A stretch of 64,000 nt of DNA from assembly GCA_032173965.1 (NCBI GenBank), contig CM063288.1:19069501-19133500 (forward strand), given 5' to 3'. The notes beneath the pieces are model-generated. The model worked only from the letters and a program-made list of their open reading frames with translations. It had not been told where the DNA came from and made no database searches. Source of the stretch: Sitta carolinensis (lineage: Eukaryota; Chordata; Aves; Passeriformes; Sittidae). The stretch's first letter is position 1. Each line of letters starts with the position of its first letter. The translations under genes were made by a program, and so were the position numbers. Of this stretch, positions 37,171 through 49,885 are shown piece by piece.

Positions 37171-40100
37171 AAGGCTCCCTGTGCAAATTCTATAATTTAG
37201 GATGCAGTCTGTATAGTCTGCTGCTCAGCTGTATACTGTGCTCTAAATGTCTTTCCTGGGTGGTCTGTGATAGTCCTGGGTTTGCCGATGAGAGAAAAAG
37301 GCTTTGGCAGCACAATAGAAACTCTGCATAGCACCTGTGTGGAAAGTGAAACTACAATGACTTCCATTGATTCGAACTAAAATTACTCAAGACTGGTTGT
37401 GAATTTTGCCATCCGGATCTGCATGTGTGACATTCCACAATGGTCATTCTTCACCGTCAAAGCAAATGAACTCCTGCCTAACAGCAGCACCCTCCCCTCT
37501 GCCCCCAGCTCTTGCTTTCCCACTACTGGAATCCCTTGGCTGCTGTCCCAGTCCTGCTCACATGGAAGGCAGGAACAGCAGCAGCTCACAAGGCTGCTGT
37601 CACCACACAGAGGAGGTGCTTACCAGTAAGAGTTGGGACTGGTCCACCCCAGCCGTCAGCTGTCAGTCAATGTCCTGTGGCCCTGTGGCGTTGGTATGAA
37701 AGCTGTGGAGTGTAGCTTGCTAAACTAGTTAGGTTGGCCATCACTGCAGCAAGTCAGGAAGCAGATTTCTTCCCCTTCTTGCAAGAACTTGTCAGGTAGC
37801 ATATTGCATGTGGCAGAAATAGGGTTCAAGGGTGATTTGTTTTAGTATTTGCTTGATACAAAGTGACTTTTTTTTTTTTATGATAATGAAATAGAGTCCC
37901 TTCTGTCTCTGCAACAGAAGGACAGAGATGAGTAAAAATTAGTAAGCTGAAATTGGACTGACTTGGTCCTTACATTTTGTGAAGATTTAAAAACCAGCTT
38001 AATGCCTTTGTGACAGTGAATATATGATTTCCAGTGTGTGAGTCATTTTTCCAGACAAGAATTGTTTAAACATACAGAGGGTGATGAGCAGATATAAACC
38101 TAGTATTATAGTTTCTTTTTGAAATCTAGTGTCAAAATGGAGATATTTATGAGATTTCTAAAACTGTTCACCATGAAGCTGTACAAAATACACTAGCAAG
38201 ATGTCATTAAAAGCAGCAGATGCTATTATGGTTTTGCTGCAAGCACAGCAGAAGTGAAAGCACAGCAATTCCTCTATTTTTGCCTCTTTCTAGTCTATAT
38301 TTGTCTGTCTCTTGCCCCTTTCCTTCTACATCTATTTTCTGACATGCATCATTTATTTGATGTTAATGGACCCTAGGAGCATTAAGTACATGTGCTCTAG
38401 GATTAGGATTTGTGAATAGAAAAGACTATAATGATTTAATTTTCCCCCCTTCCATCTGTAGTTGCACAGATGACCCTCTTGATATGTACCAGGCAGAAGC
38501 AATTCAAGACCTGCATGACAGGTCTGTTAATTGATTCCTTCAATAACTGCTGAAATCTAAAGGGGAGGAGGGCTGGGGAGGAATGGCAGCGAGGTTGACT
38601 AGCAAAAGATTCGACCTAGTTTTTTCAATCTGCATAGCTGTGCAGACAGGCTCAATTATAAATCTGCTGCTTTAGAAGAGCTTTTAATTTTTTTTCCCTG
38701 TGTGAACAGTTGCATTGATTTTGAGTGTTCAAATTTGGTGTGTCAAAATGTAAAATTTTGTCATTGTATATAGTGTCATGAAATATGCGTATGTGGTGAG
38801 GAAGTAAGGAAAGGCAACCTACTTCTGGTGGATTGCTGTGGTGTTTGCTGCTTTCTGCCCTGTTGCTTGATCTTCTCCTGTTTGACATTACATGCTTGGG
38901 TTTTTGTGCTGTCTGCAGTATCATTACGTATGTGAAATATGCTCACTCTTTGCATGGGAGGTATGAGGTACTGCTTTGCACACAAAGCTAAAGGAGGCTG
39001 AAAGACTTTTGTTTTAAAGTTTTTGATAGCATCTCTAAACTAATAACTTGGTGTTTTTATATCGATTTGTACCACTTGCCCTGGCTTTTGCTTGGTTTGC
39101 TTGTTTGTTTATTTTTCTTCCCTTATTTAGCAGTGAAACACCAGGGATTAGTACTAAATTCTGCAGCAGCATGGGGATTCATGACAGGCTTTGACCATAG
39201 CTTTGATCCTCCAGATGCTCTGAATAAACATTACAACAGCTATTTGAAGGGGGATATTCAGTTACTGAACAGGCTTATGAATAGTGTTTTATTTCCTTTT
39301 GATTACAGATTCCTTCTAGAGTGCTTGGTTAACTGAACACATGGCTCTGGTGCTGGCCAACAAGGGATTTTTTTACCTGTTCTGCATTTCTTAATAACTG
39401 ATTTGTTCCTGAGCTGCTTGCATCAGCTGCAGGAAAACCATAACCAACTGAAAACCAGGAAACTGACTTCTGTTGCTGAAGCTGCTGTGAGATACAGCTG
39501 AAACTGCATCAGGAATTGCATAAGCCCATCCTTGCTGGCTACCGCCTGGCTTCCTGTCTCTCTGCCTGGAGGCTCTATTTCGTTGTGCTGTAGGCAATGG
39601 CCCTGGAATATGACTTTAAGCTGCTTTGCAGTTTCTCACTGTTTACTTGTGATCTCTGCTCCTTTGTGGCACTGGCTGTGGCTCCAGTGTTGGTTTGTGC
39701 CAGCTAGAGAGGTTCTTGAAAAGGGCTGAAGATCTCAGCTGGCAAGGAGGGGACTGCAGTGATGGGGAAAGAGCAAAGGTGGTGCTTGGACCAGGGGAGG
39801 TCCTGTCAGCTTCATGGGAACTTCTCTCTTAGCCAGCCTGTATGTGTCAGTCAACAATATTGCCCTGCATTAGGCTTGGAAATGGACACATGCTGCTGTG
39901 ACCTTGGTGTAACACCATTCATTAATCTTCTTCCTCCCCCCTCTGGTTTGCAAGTACTTCTCTTTGAAGCTGGAAGAATATCTCTGTAGGTAGAAGCCGA
40001 TCTTGCAATGGAATAATTTCATCACTGTTATTATAAAGGAAAATTTGGGATTATGCCATAGTCCAGGGTATTCTGAAGACTTCTGCTTTTCTTTGTGTGC

Positions 40101-41894
40101 CTGGCTGTAGCTGGTAGAGTCAGCAGTCATAGTTTTTAGGGGCCAGGCTATGTCAGTAACATTTCTCTAGGGGCGTGATAACTGACATGCATGTCGAGAA
40201 AGTGACTGTCAGCCACAGGAGTTGAAAGGAAGTCCCTGCTCACAGGAGCTGTTCTGAGAATCCTTCTTTGGCATCATATCTGCTGGCCTGACATTCACAG
40301 TCCTGCTCTGAGCTATGGTCTTGGGCTTGGTTGTGTATGTTGGATGTAGACATCATGTCTAATTTGTTCTCAAGGGAAGACAGAGTTTGATCTGTGATTC
40401 TCTGTAAAGTTGGTAATTACCATGTGCTCAGTGCTTGCAAAGCCTTGCTGCAATTCGGGCACTGTGCAGATACTTAACTGATGTGCACGCTGAATGTTTT
40501 GGACTGTATGCAGCAGAGAAGTGAGGGGCTTGGCAGCATGCTGGCCAAGTGCATATGGTGGACTATAAGTTTATAACATCTGAGTTTGCCTGGGCAAATA
40601 GACTGTTATGGGCAAGGCTTCAAAATGAGTCCTGCAGTAACTCCTGCCTGGGTATTTCACCTCCCTATCAATCTTCTCCTTTCTTTGTCCTCTTGCTAAT
40701 TGTACAGCACTCCAAGTTCAAGTGCAGCAATATTGCATACGGCTAATCTCTAACCCAGCTGGGTGAAAGACTGGCTGTCCCTTCCATTTGAGTTGTCAGA
40801 TGAACAAACTAGATAACATTCTGGATAGACTTTGTGCTTTTTTGGCCAAGCTGCCTCATAATTGTCCTTGTGCACCAGAATGCTCAGGTTACTGCAGTAT
40901 CCAGAGCAGTGGAAGAGCTCTGAAGATCTGTGGAAGACTGATCCCCAACAAGGGAATGTGTTTGTCTCTTATGTTCTGCTGGGAGAGTTTTGGTGGTTGG
41001 GTGAGCTTCGTCTGTGCCTGCAGAAGCGTGTCCACTGCTGCTTTGCTCAAACTGCCCCAGACATTGCCATCAGAGCTTGTTCTAAGGGCAGTTTTTTTTT
41101 CCTTTTTAGTTATTCTCTTAAACAAGAATTATTGGATAACTAACCTTAGAAATTATGTTTCTTGCCATTAAAAAATATAACTGACAATCTACAGTTGTGT
41201 AAAAATCTTCTATAATGATGTAACTCGTGTGGGTTCCCAGTTTTGGTTTTCTCCCAAGCAGCATGCACTGTGGTGTGTTTAAAAACAAATAAATAAGCAA
41301 GACAGTTTTAACGATCCAGAGGAGATGAAAAGGCTTATGGCACCCTAACAGAATACAAAGAGTAACAAATACTTGGCACTTGAACATTTTGAGTAACTAT
41401 TATCTTACACATGGTTTGTGACCAGCCAGGACAGATAGGTGCTCTGCCTAGTTTTCAGCGTGAGGCACCCTTCTTCTCCTTTTTTTCAAACTCTTAATAG
41501 TAAAAAGCCATCTTTTCTGTTACTATCTTAGCATAACTTATTTGTGGCATCTAATAGCAACCACTGGGGGACAATGTTGCAGTGTCAGGTCAGGCTTCCT
41601 CAAGTACCCACCTGCCCAATTTTTGTTTTCTTCAACTTCTGCTGGTAGAGGTGGGCATTTATATTGCAATACTATTAGGGAACCATGTTTTAATCAGGTG
41701 TCCTGTAGTCAGGTGTCATTTGAAATTGTAGTGTGCAAAGTTGCTGACAAAAAATCTTGTAATGAGCTAAAAGAAAATATGATTGCAACACTTCCTTCTG
41801 TGTTTTGATGTAGAAAATACACTCGTTTATGGATCCCAAGTGTAAATCATTCAGAAATACCCAAGATATAAGATTTTTTCTTTTCTTTCACTTG

Positions 41895-41914
41895 ACACAT
41901 GCTGCAGCATGTTC
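41895..41914. promoter_or_regulatory. p53-response-element-like palindrome
   Basis: ACACATGCTGCAGCATGTTC consists of two abutting decamers with CATG cores. It fits RRRCWWGYYY x2 at 17 of 20 positions. Its inner 16 bases (41897-41912) form a perfect palindrome. CERS6 has been reported as p53-responsive in human cells, which makes the match worth noting. No binding evidence is available here. A lone perfect half-site (AGGCATGCCC) lies at 34633-34642. Confidence 0.25.
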
Positions 41915-43109
41915 AAATGCTGTCAAAACCAGTGAGCCAGCCTTGTTGTCGCATGGTGAGGTCCCCTAAGGAGCAGTACTGTGTGTGCAGCTCCCCAGTG
42001 CAGCCTTCCCTGGCTGAGGTTTCTGGCCACAGCAGCCCAGGGAGTTATTTCCAAAGTGTCGTTTGGGTGATCTGTTAACAAATCCTATTATTCGTTAATA
42101 GTATTTGTTCTTGCATTGTTTTGTCTGATCACTAATTATTTATCACACATTAGGATACAATGAGATGCCAATCAGCTGTGTTTTGTGCTTTTTGTGTGCA
42201 AGATGCATTGTTTGCCTGTGATGGCAGGTTTTGCTTTGAGACAGCCCTAGTGAGAAAGGCAGAAAACATAAGGCTCTGCATTTCAAACACTGCAGTGTAG
42301 TATTTCCTGCACTATGGTGGGCGCTGGTTTCTCCAACTCCCCAAGACAGGGTCAGAGGGTCAGTAAACTCATTTGGAGGGCTGGGTGTTCTGTACTTCTG
42401 CATACAGAGCCACAGCTGCTTTCCAGATTGCTTCCTCTCCTTTCTGAAAGAGTGTCCTGCTGAGCTGGCAATCAAACAAGAAAGCTTTAAGAATATTAAG
42501 TAATAGAATAGAAAGGTGAAAATGTACAGGAAGACTTGGAAGCTAGTGAGGCCTAGTTGCTTTTTTTCTTTTTTGAATATTTTGGTCAGTCCATATGGTA
42601 TTTAATGATCATACACTGCAGATGAAAACTGCTTCCCAAAAGGGGTCCATCCAAGCTAGTTTTTGAGATTTCAGGTGTGAGCACTTGTATAGGTATTTTA
42701 ATAAATCTTTTGCTGAAGCGCTTCTTTTGGAAAAAAAAAAATCTTTTGAATTATAGGTATTCTAATATGTTTTTATAATCCTTTTTCTCAGAAGAGGATT
42801 CTTTGTAAGAAATACAAAATCATATTTCCAAATCAGAGTTTGAATATGGTCCTGTGATGGCTTGAGCATCTAGAGAGTTCACCTTCAAGTTTCCCAGTAT
42901 CTCAGTTTAGTGATGCTGTGTTGATAGAGTGACTTGGATCAGATCCCTGACCCAGCTGAAAACCCGGCGCTCTTCTGGGGTGCTGTGTAGCGATAGTCTT
43001 TGGTTTCTTGAAGCCTGAATCTGCTTCTTCTGTGGCTACAGTAAAAATGGCAGAAAGGGACAAGTGAGGAAGAGGAATCCCAAGCACTTCAGGTGGCTGT
43101 CTTTGCTTA

Positions 43110-43175
43110 GGGTGAGATACCTGGGCAGGTAGGAAAGGGTTGGACCACCTTGCCCCATTCTGTCTGTGAATTTTG
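43110..43175 (+). mobile_element. Possible CR1 tail remnant
   Basis: The string AGGGTTGGACCACCTTGCCC followed by CATTCTGTCTGTGAA resembles the terminal CR1 GGGTTGGACTAGATGACC...CATTCTGTGATTC pattern, with a deletion and several mismatches. The match is short and degraded. Confidence 0.4.
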
Positions 43176-43454
43176 AAGAGTTCTTGTTTTCTTAAGTAAT
43201 ACCAATTTAAGGATAAAACAGGGAAAATAATTTATTGTGTTGTTTGACTGTATGCTTCTTTAGGAACAGGTTTCCTGAATATCTACATGTATCTCTTATC
43301 TTTTTGTATTGGTAGCTAATTAGAAATAAACTGAGGAATTTGATTTTTGTACCAGATAGGAACTGGGTTTTGTTCTGAGTTTGTGTAAAGTGTCTGGAAA
43401 GAAATAAGGCTCTAATTCTTGTATTTTAGTAGTCAGACACTATGCTGAAGTTTT

Positions 43455-43575
43455 ATTTTATATACACACATGTATTAAATGTATGCATACTCAAATATAT
43501 AAAAATATATGCTGTTACATATGTTTTATGTATGTATGCTTGTTTCAGTATATGTGTTCATATACATACAGGAAT
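43455..43575. repeat. AT-rich imperfect TATA/TATG low-complexity tract
   Basis: Alternating pyrimidine-purine steps dominate (TATACACACATGTAT, AAATATATAAAAATATATG, TATGTATGTATG, TATACATACA). It is an imperfect, interrupted microsatellite-like region. No function is suggested. Confidence 0.7.
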
Positions 43576-46500
43576 ACTATTGTGATCATTTTTTGTGATT
43601 AATACCTGCCAGCTAGAATGAAAACTGGTTCCTCTTGAAGCTTCTACAAAAGATTTGATGATTTTGTGACCAAGCTCTTGGAATCAAAGCTTAACCTCCA
43701 AGTCAAACCAACCATCCCTATTTCAAGTACTTAAAGAAGTACAACCATCCTGCAGGGAGGTATCCATGACCTATTCCACCTTCAAAGGGAACAGAATAAA
43801 AATTTTGTGTGAGCACTCAGAGTGGAAAGTTCCTGAAACATGTCCTGCTTCCTGAGGTGAGAAGTAGCATTTGCACCAGGGGAAGTGGTTTGCCCGTAAG
43901 ATTGAGGCACATATTACAATTCTCTCTGTCATATGCCATGACAGCCCACCAGCAGTACAGAAGCTGAACTCACACAAGGATAAAGAGAAAACTTACAAAT
44001 ATTTAAATCCTTTGTTGAGTGTGCTTTTCTTTCAAGACCTTATGTTTTTGCTCCTCCCAGGCAGTGTGTTCAAGAGCAGAGCATGTGGTAGGATCCTTGT
44101 GCTCCTCAAGCACTGAAATATATTAGGGACTTAAATTATTCTTTTTAATGTTCCATTGAATATAAAGCATTATTTATCTTCTCTGCTTTCAAAAATGTTT
44201 TCTAACCTGATATAGCTTAATAAGTTTCTATTTTTGGTGAACAATATAATTTCCCAACATTTCAGATACCTGTTAACATTTTCTAGGAAGGTGTTGCTGA
44301 ACTCTTCAAGTTCTGTTCTGTGACTTGGTAAGGTCTTTGATAATAATATCAGATAGGCTGTTTGTTGTAAGTGATTGCTAGGGATTTTTAACAACATCCT
44401 TCATTATTTGGCCTTCTGGTAGTAAAAAGATCAGAGTAAGGCAAATACATTAGAATTTAAGAGGACATTGATGAGACAAGTTACCATGTGCTGATCAGGC
44501 TGAGAACTACTACAGGGGACCTGGAGGAGTAGCATTGACTTTCTAGTGGGCAGAGCTATGTTATTTATCAAAATGATTGCTGAGACTTTTGCTTTAAACT
44601 GTTGATATAAGCTGCTTAGCAACTTTTGGGTTTTGCCCAAGTGGCAGGTAACTGCAGTGTCTTTTGCACCTTGGAATCTGCCTTGGTAAATGAAGGAGTG
44701 TGTACCATCAAGAGGCCAGTGGATGACATGCCTTGGCTGTTCCTTTACTGTAGACATGGCGATTTGTCACAATTTTTGACATTTTTTTGCTCACATGTTA
44801 AAGATGTGACCAAAATAAAATATAAAGTAATGATGCAGGAGAAGTAGAACAGTGTCGTTGTATTAAGGTAACTTACTGCAATTTAAAAATTAATTTGTCA
44901 GTCTTTCATTTCTTTCTTTCTGTGCTGTCTTCCTGCCCTTTTCCCAGCATCAAATCCCATTTGCACCATGTGTCTTTTCATATGTAGATGTTCTATGGTT
45001 GGTCCTTTGCTTTGGTTGTCCCACACTTGTCAAAATGAAGTGACATATCAGCTCTGTATTTTAGAAGGTGGCAGAGGGAAGTACAAAATCTATAGGGTCA
45101 GGAGTGACAAAGGATGCTTTGGGATTGATTCTTCATTTTTACCCAGTGCAAACAATAAAAATGCAAAACCAAAACTGGCCAGCAATGAGTCTGAAATGAA
45201 GTGGAATGGTTATCTTCACGGAGTCTGAATTTACACTGGGGAGCTCTGCCATAGACTGTGGAAAGTTTTCACAGGCTGAATGAGCTTCTAGTGCAGCCTG
45301 GGGAAGAAGGGTCAGCTCTTTGGGGACTGCTATGTGCAAAGATGCCTTTTTTGGTCTAAAAAGTCCCTAAGCCACAACTTTCTAGAAGTCGGGAGAATAT
45401 TTTTGTCTTCACTGACCTTTAGCAGTGGGCTTCAATTTTGGAGACTGAATTTTACCATTGACCCTGACTCGTGTGTCCTGATTTTAGTGCAAAAAGGATG
45501 AGGGTGATACCTTCAGAATTCTGTTGTCCATACCTTCTACAGCCTTGGTGATGCTGGTGGAGGGCAGCTGAGAGAAGGCACAATATGTGAGAGGTGGGGG
45601 ACTGGAGTCTATCTCCCATTCCTTCTCCCTCTCCCTGATCTGTGTTTGGAAAGTTACAGAGTGACTAAACTTTATTTTTAGAGATTACAAAGAAAGAAAG
45701 CATTAGACAGCTGGCTGCAGAAATATTTATTTATGACCTTTGTCTACATTTGCGCAGTGCTTGTTGCTATTCTGGAGCATGTAGTTCCCCCTGACTTCAG
45801 TCTTAGAGTTTAAGGAGAAATTGAAATGCTTATAACTTTATGCACACTTGTATTTTAAAAAAAAATGCTTCCATATTTGGAAAACAGGACTACTTCTGTT
45901 TGTGAAATGCTGGCCTTGTTTGTTTCCCATTTTTGACTGGAAAAGCAACTGGAGCACTGCAGTAGAGGCTGGGCTGGGGTGGTCCCATATTGGTAGCCGA
46001 ACATCCCCTGCATGAGTCAGTCCCATTATGAACTAACCTGGAGAAAGGATTAAATTGATTTTCCAACTCTGTGGGGCACAAAGGTTTAGCAGGATGTGTG
46101 AACAGGGTCTGTAATTGGGTCAGTGATCAGTGGGGTTTGGCCTGCAACTTAGGATAGGAGCTAGCAGGTATGCAAAGGTAGCTCAAGCCAAATGTTACTG
46201 CTCGTGGTTTTTGGTATTGGATCAAAATCTCCAGAAAATGGGAGTATTTTTAACTTTGCACCATGAGGAAATGTGTCTTTTAGATGTGTATGTTCTGTCA
46301 AAAAGTCAGGAAAATATAAATGTGAGAAATCCACTGCAAAGATGAAACAGTTTTACAGTGATTGAAAGAAAAGTATGGGTCAGTCATATCAGTTGTGTTT
46401 CTTAATAACGCTGTTAGGACAAAGCGTTTCCTAATACTGCTGTTGAGTGATAAGGATAATTTGTTTTATTTACTTAAAATATGTGGTTTTGCTCTGTACT

Positions 46501-47835
46501 AACAAGTAAGTCTGAAAGCTGAAATACAGATACCAAATCTGTCTTTTTACACAACTACTTTTTACCCTAGCTATTGTTTTTTGGAAACACATGTGGATTG
46601 TACCATATAGTGTTTAGTTTGTATAATTTAATGTGAAGTATGGGATGATGATGCTGGTGTTGGAGTAACAGCTAATGCATCTCTGTGAGGAGAGGAGAAG
46701 GTATTGAACACCTCAGATGAAAGGCAGGTGCAGATGTGTGCTTTTCTGAAGTAATTTCAGCAGAGTTTGCAATAGGTCCCCCTGGAAGGGTTTGGCTCTG
46801 TGCTGCCCTTCACACTGCTTTCTGAGATGCTGCTTGGGATGCTCTGCGGGGGAAGGCTCTTGCTGACTGTATACAGAGTTGTGTGCTTGGCTTTTTGCTT
46901 GGGCACATGGCTTCTTACCTTGGAAAAGATTTCGTTGTGGGTGTTCTGACCCATTTCTCAGCACATCCAGAAAATTTCAGTGAAGTTAACTTTCCTGTGT
47001 ACATACATTTTGGATGAAATTTCCTCCATTAAGACCCCTGCCTCTGCTTCAGACATTGTATCCTACTGGATCTTCTGTAATGTAAGTTGTTGTGAAACAT
47101 AAAGCCAAAACTGCTGCTGGGATAGGTATACTGAAGTGACAGCCCTGTTTATCTACTGAATTTGTTCTAGGACTATTAAGATTTTGCTGGGGTTTGTGGG
47201 GGGTTTTGTTTGTTTTATTTGAATTATTGTTAATACAAGTAACTTCTGGGTTAAGTAGGTCAGCCAAATACCAAAATTACAAAACAAACATTCAGTAATT
47301 CTTTTTTAGTGTTGTGGCAGTAAATTGGTTGAGCATCTGCTCAGAAACAAGCCTCTTCTTCTTTTATTCATCCTTAGAGCAAATTTGGATTGTTTGTGTT
47401 TAAAACCAGCAAGCAATGTCTAACAAGTTAGACAATTGTAATCATAAATCCCTGGAATAATCTGTGTTTAGTGAGCATAAAGTAGATAACTTGGGAAAAT
47501 TTGTTCTGCGTCACTCTTTCAAAAAAGGAGCCAGACTCCTCAAAACAGATTTGTGTACATATTTAGCACAGAGAGGAATTTTTGCTGGTTTAACTGCCTT
47601 CTCTGATATATTTAAGTATACTGATAGGAAACTATGAGATTTTATGGACATATTTGATTGGCAAGGAATAGCTTGCTTTGTTTTTTGGAGCTCACAGCTG
47701 ACTGGTGTTGGCAACATGAGCAGCCTTTTATGCAAGCAGCACTTGAACTATGCCAGTGTCTGAGAGTTTTTATCTGTTTCATAGAGATATAGTATGTATA
47801 AAATTGGAGCCTACCACTTAACTAGAGTTTGTTAT

Positions 47836-47885
47836 TACAGAATGGTTGGGGTGGGAAGGAACCTCTGGAGATTTTCTAGTTATAC
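47836..47885 (-). mobile_element. CR1 LINE 3' tail, reverse orientation
   Basis: CAGAATGGTTGGGGTGGGAA followed by GGAACCTCTGGAGATTTTCT is the reverse complement of the CR1 terminal block (AGATGATCTCCAGAGGTCCC...CCAACCATTCTG). Only the terminal portion is recognisable, so the copy is strongly 5'-truncated. Confidence 0.75.
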
Positions 47886-49611
47886 TTGGGATGACTCAGA
47901 GATGCGTTGCACACCTTAACATTCACCACAGTTTTTTTCTAATTACATAGATGCATCCTCAGTACAGGAAGAGGAGACTCAACTCTCATTGTGTATTGAC
48001 AAGTAATTAACTCAAATGTTCTTGTGGACATGAAAGGCTAGAAAACCCTGCATATTCTCGGGATACATGGGGTCTTCATAGCCAAGGTCCTTGCTTTAAG
48101 ATGTTTATCCGTTAGCAGAGGTCATGTAGGAGCAGTCTCCAGGGTGATTTTGTGCAGATCCTTTGCACCATGTTGAGGTATCTTCTCAGAAAATAGATTT
48201 TTAGTTAGGGGATGGATGGTATGTAATAACAGACCATTAGTCACATCTGTTAGTCCATAGTGTGACCTATTTTTGATAAAAATGAATGACAAAAGGGACT
48301 GATTTAAGCTGTGATTAACTAAGGTTTTTTAAGAATGTGTGAAATATGCACTGGTTTAGCTTCTCTCACAATAATGAAAATTTCTGAGTGGGCTTCTGTA
48401 TTGAAGTTGGCCACAAAATAAAGTTGCTCAAGTGAGGGAAGAAAATTTCTGATATTAAAATACTGCAAAGAAAAAAAAAAAAGGTTTACTAATTTGTGCG
48501 ATGAAATGTACCTAAATGGGAAAAAAAAAATCTAAACTTACTTTGCCAGTTATGCTGGGTTTGGCACCTGGTAAGACTTGCAGATCCTTCCCTCTGATGG
48601 TGACTTATTTTTAGATATGTCAGTTTTAAGTGCAGAAGTGTAAAACACCCTTCTTCCTCTGTATTAACCACCCTTGTTTTGATTTTGGTTCTGTTGAACG
48701 GGTAATCTTATCCTTTTGCAAAAATAGTTGATTAACATGTATCACTTACCTAGCACTGTCAAGACTAATTTTAAGACTAATGTTTCTTAAATTGATGGTT
48801 TAGAAGAACCCATTATTTTCTTTCCATACATTAAAAAGAGTGTGAGTTATATGAATCTAATATTCATTAACCCTGTTAGCTTAATTTTTGTTTGTTTGGC
48901 TTCTCTGGGTTTTTTGGCCCTCTTTGGAAAGCCTTGTTAATTCTTGAAGACTTTTCAGGCTGTTTAAAAAATCCCGAACCTGTAATCCCTGTTTACCTGC
49001 TGTGGGCTCTATGATGGTTTAAATATCTTCAGAGCTGCTGAGAAACTGTCAGACATGAATTCGTTTAAGGGCAGCTACTCTGGTCAGCTCAGAAATGGCA
49101 GATGACCTGCTGGTGTGAAATCACTACATTGACGTCCTGTCAGAGGGCCCTACAGGCACATCCCCAGTGCCCCAGATGACTAAAGTTATTTACCTGTGTC
49201 TGGCCATATTCAGGGCAAAGATTACATGTTACAGGTAAGGCTGTTTGATTTATAGTAAGAAAAATAAAAAGATAATTTACTTTTCTTCTCATCCTTCACG
49301 TGATACTTAAAAAAATTTCATTTAATTGACACCAACTTTGCAATTGCAAATGCACATCATCCTCCAAGGATTGTGAGGGGTAACATTTTGAATTAATTCT
49401 GGCAGGTTTGGGGTTTCGTGTTCCCCTGCATTGGTGGTCAGGTGGGATGGTTGTCTCCTTCATGAAGTAATTGCGCCTACTTGGGGAAACCCAGAATGGT
49501 TCTTGATTAAATTGACACACTTGTAGTGAAAAAATGTATTTCTTTTTGTACTCTGGAGAAGGTGGGGATCATTTTGCAAAGGATTTTCAACCCCTTCTGA
49601 GAAGAGACGAA

Positions 49612-49885
49612 GTTTGGGCCGGGGCCCCTGCGCTGCAGCCGTGAAGTGGGGGGCCCGCGGCAGGGCGAGCGGGCGCTGCCCCGGGCCGGGCGCTGCGGGC
49701 CGCCGGCGCCGGCCGCTTCCCTCCCGCCGCGGGCGCTGGGCGCTTCCCTCCCGCCGCCGCCGGGCGCTTCCCTCCCTCCGGGCGCCGGGCGCTTCCCTCC
49801 CGCCGCCGCTGGACGCTTCCCTCCCGCAGCAGCCGAGCCCGCTGCCGGGCCGGGCCTGCCCGCCGGCCTTGGGCCGCTTTGAGAT
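49612..49885. promoter_or_regulatory. Secondary GC-rich/CpG island inside CERS6 intron 1
   Basis: About 270 bp of extremely GC- and CpG-rich DNA rises abruptly from AT-rich intron, about 3.6 kb upstream of exon 2. Such isolated islands often mark alternative promoters or enhancers, but this one is largely made of a GC-rich minisatellite, which could explain the composition by itself. A weak donor-like site (TCG|GTGGGG, about 49900) lies at its right edge. The open frames across it begin without a convincing ATG context and consist of repeat-derived Arg/Pro/Ser/Leu residues, so I do not call a protein. Confidence 0.5.
49714..49840. repeat. GC-rich minisatellite, about five 24-27 bp units
   Basis: CGCTTCCCTCC recurs at 49714, 49741, 49765, 49790 and 49814, giving periods of 27, 24, 25 and 24 bp. 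The units are joined by CGCCGCCGC-type linkers. The C-tracts and G-tracts are candidates for i-motif or quadruplex-like structure. Copy number is likely to vary between individuals. Confidence 0.85.
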
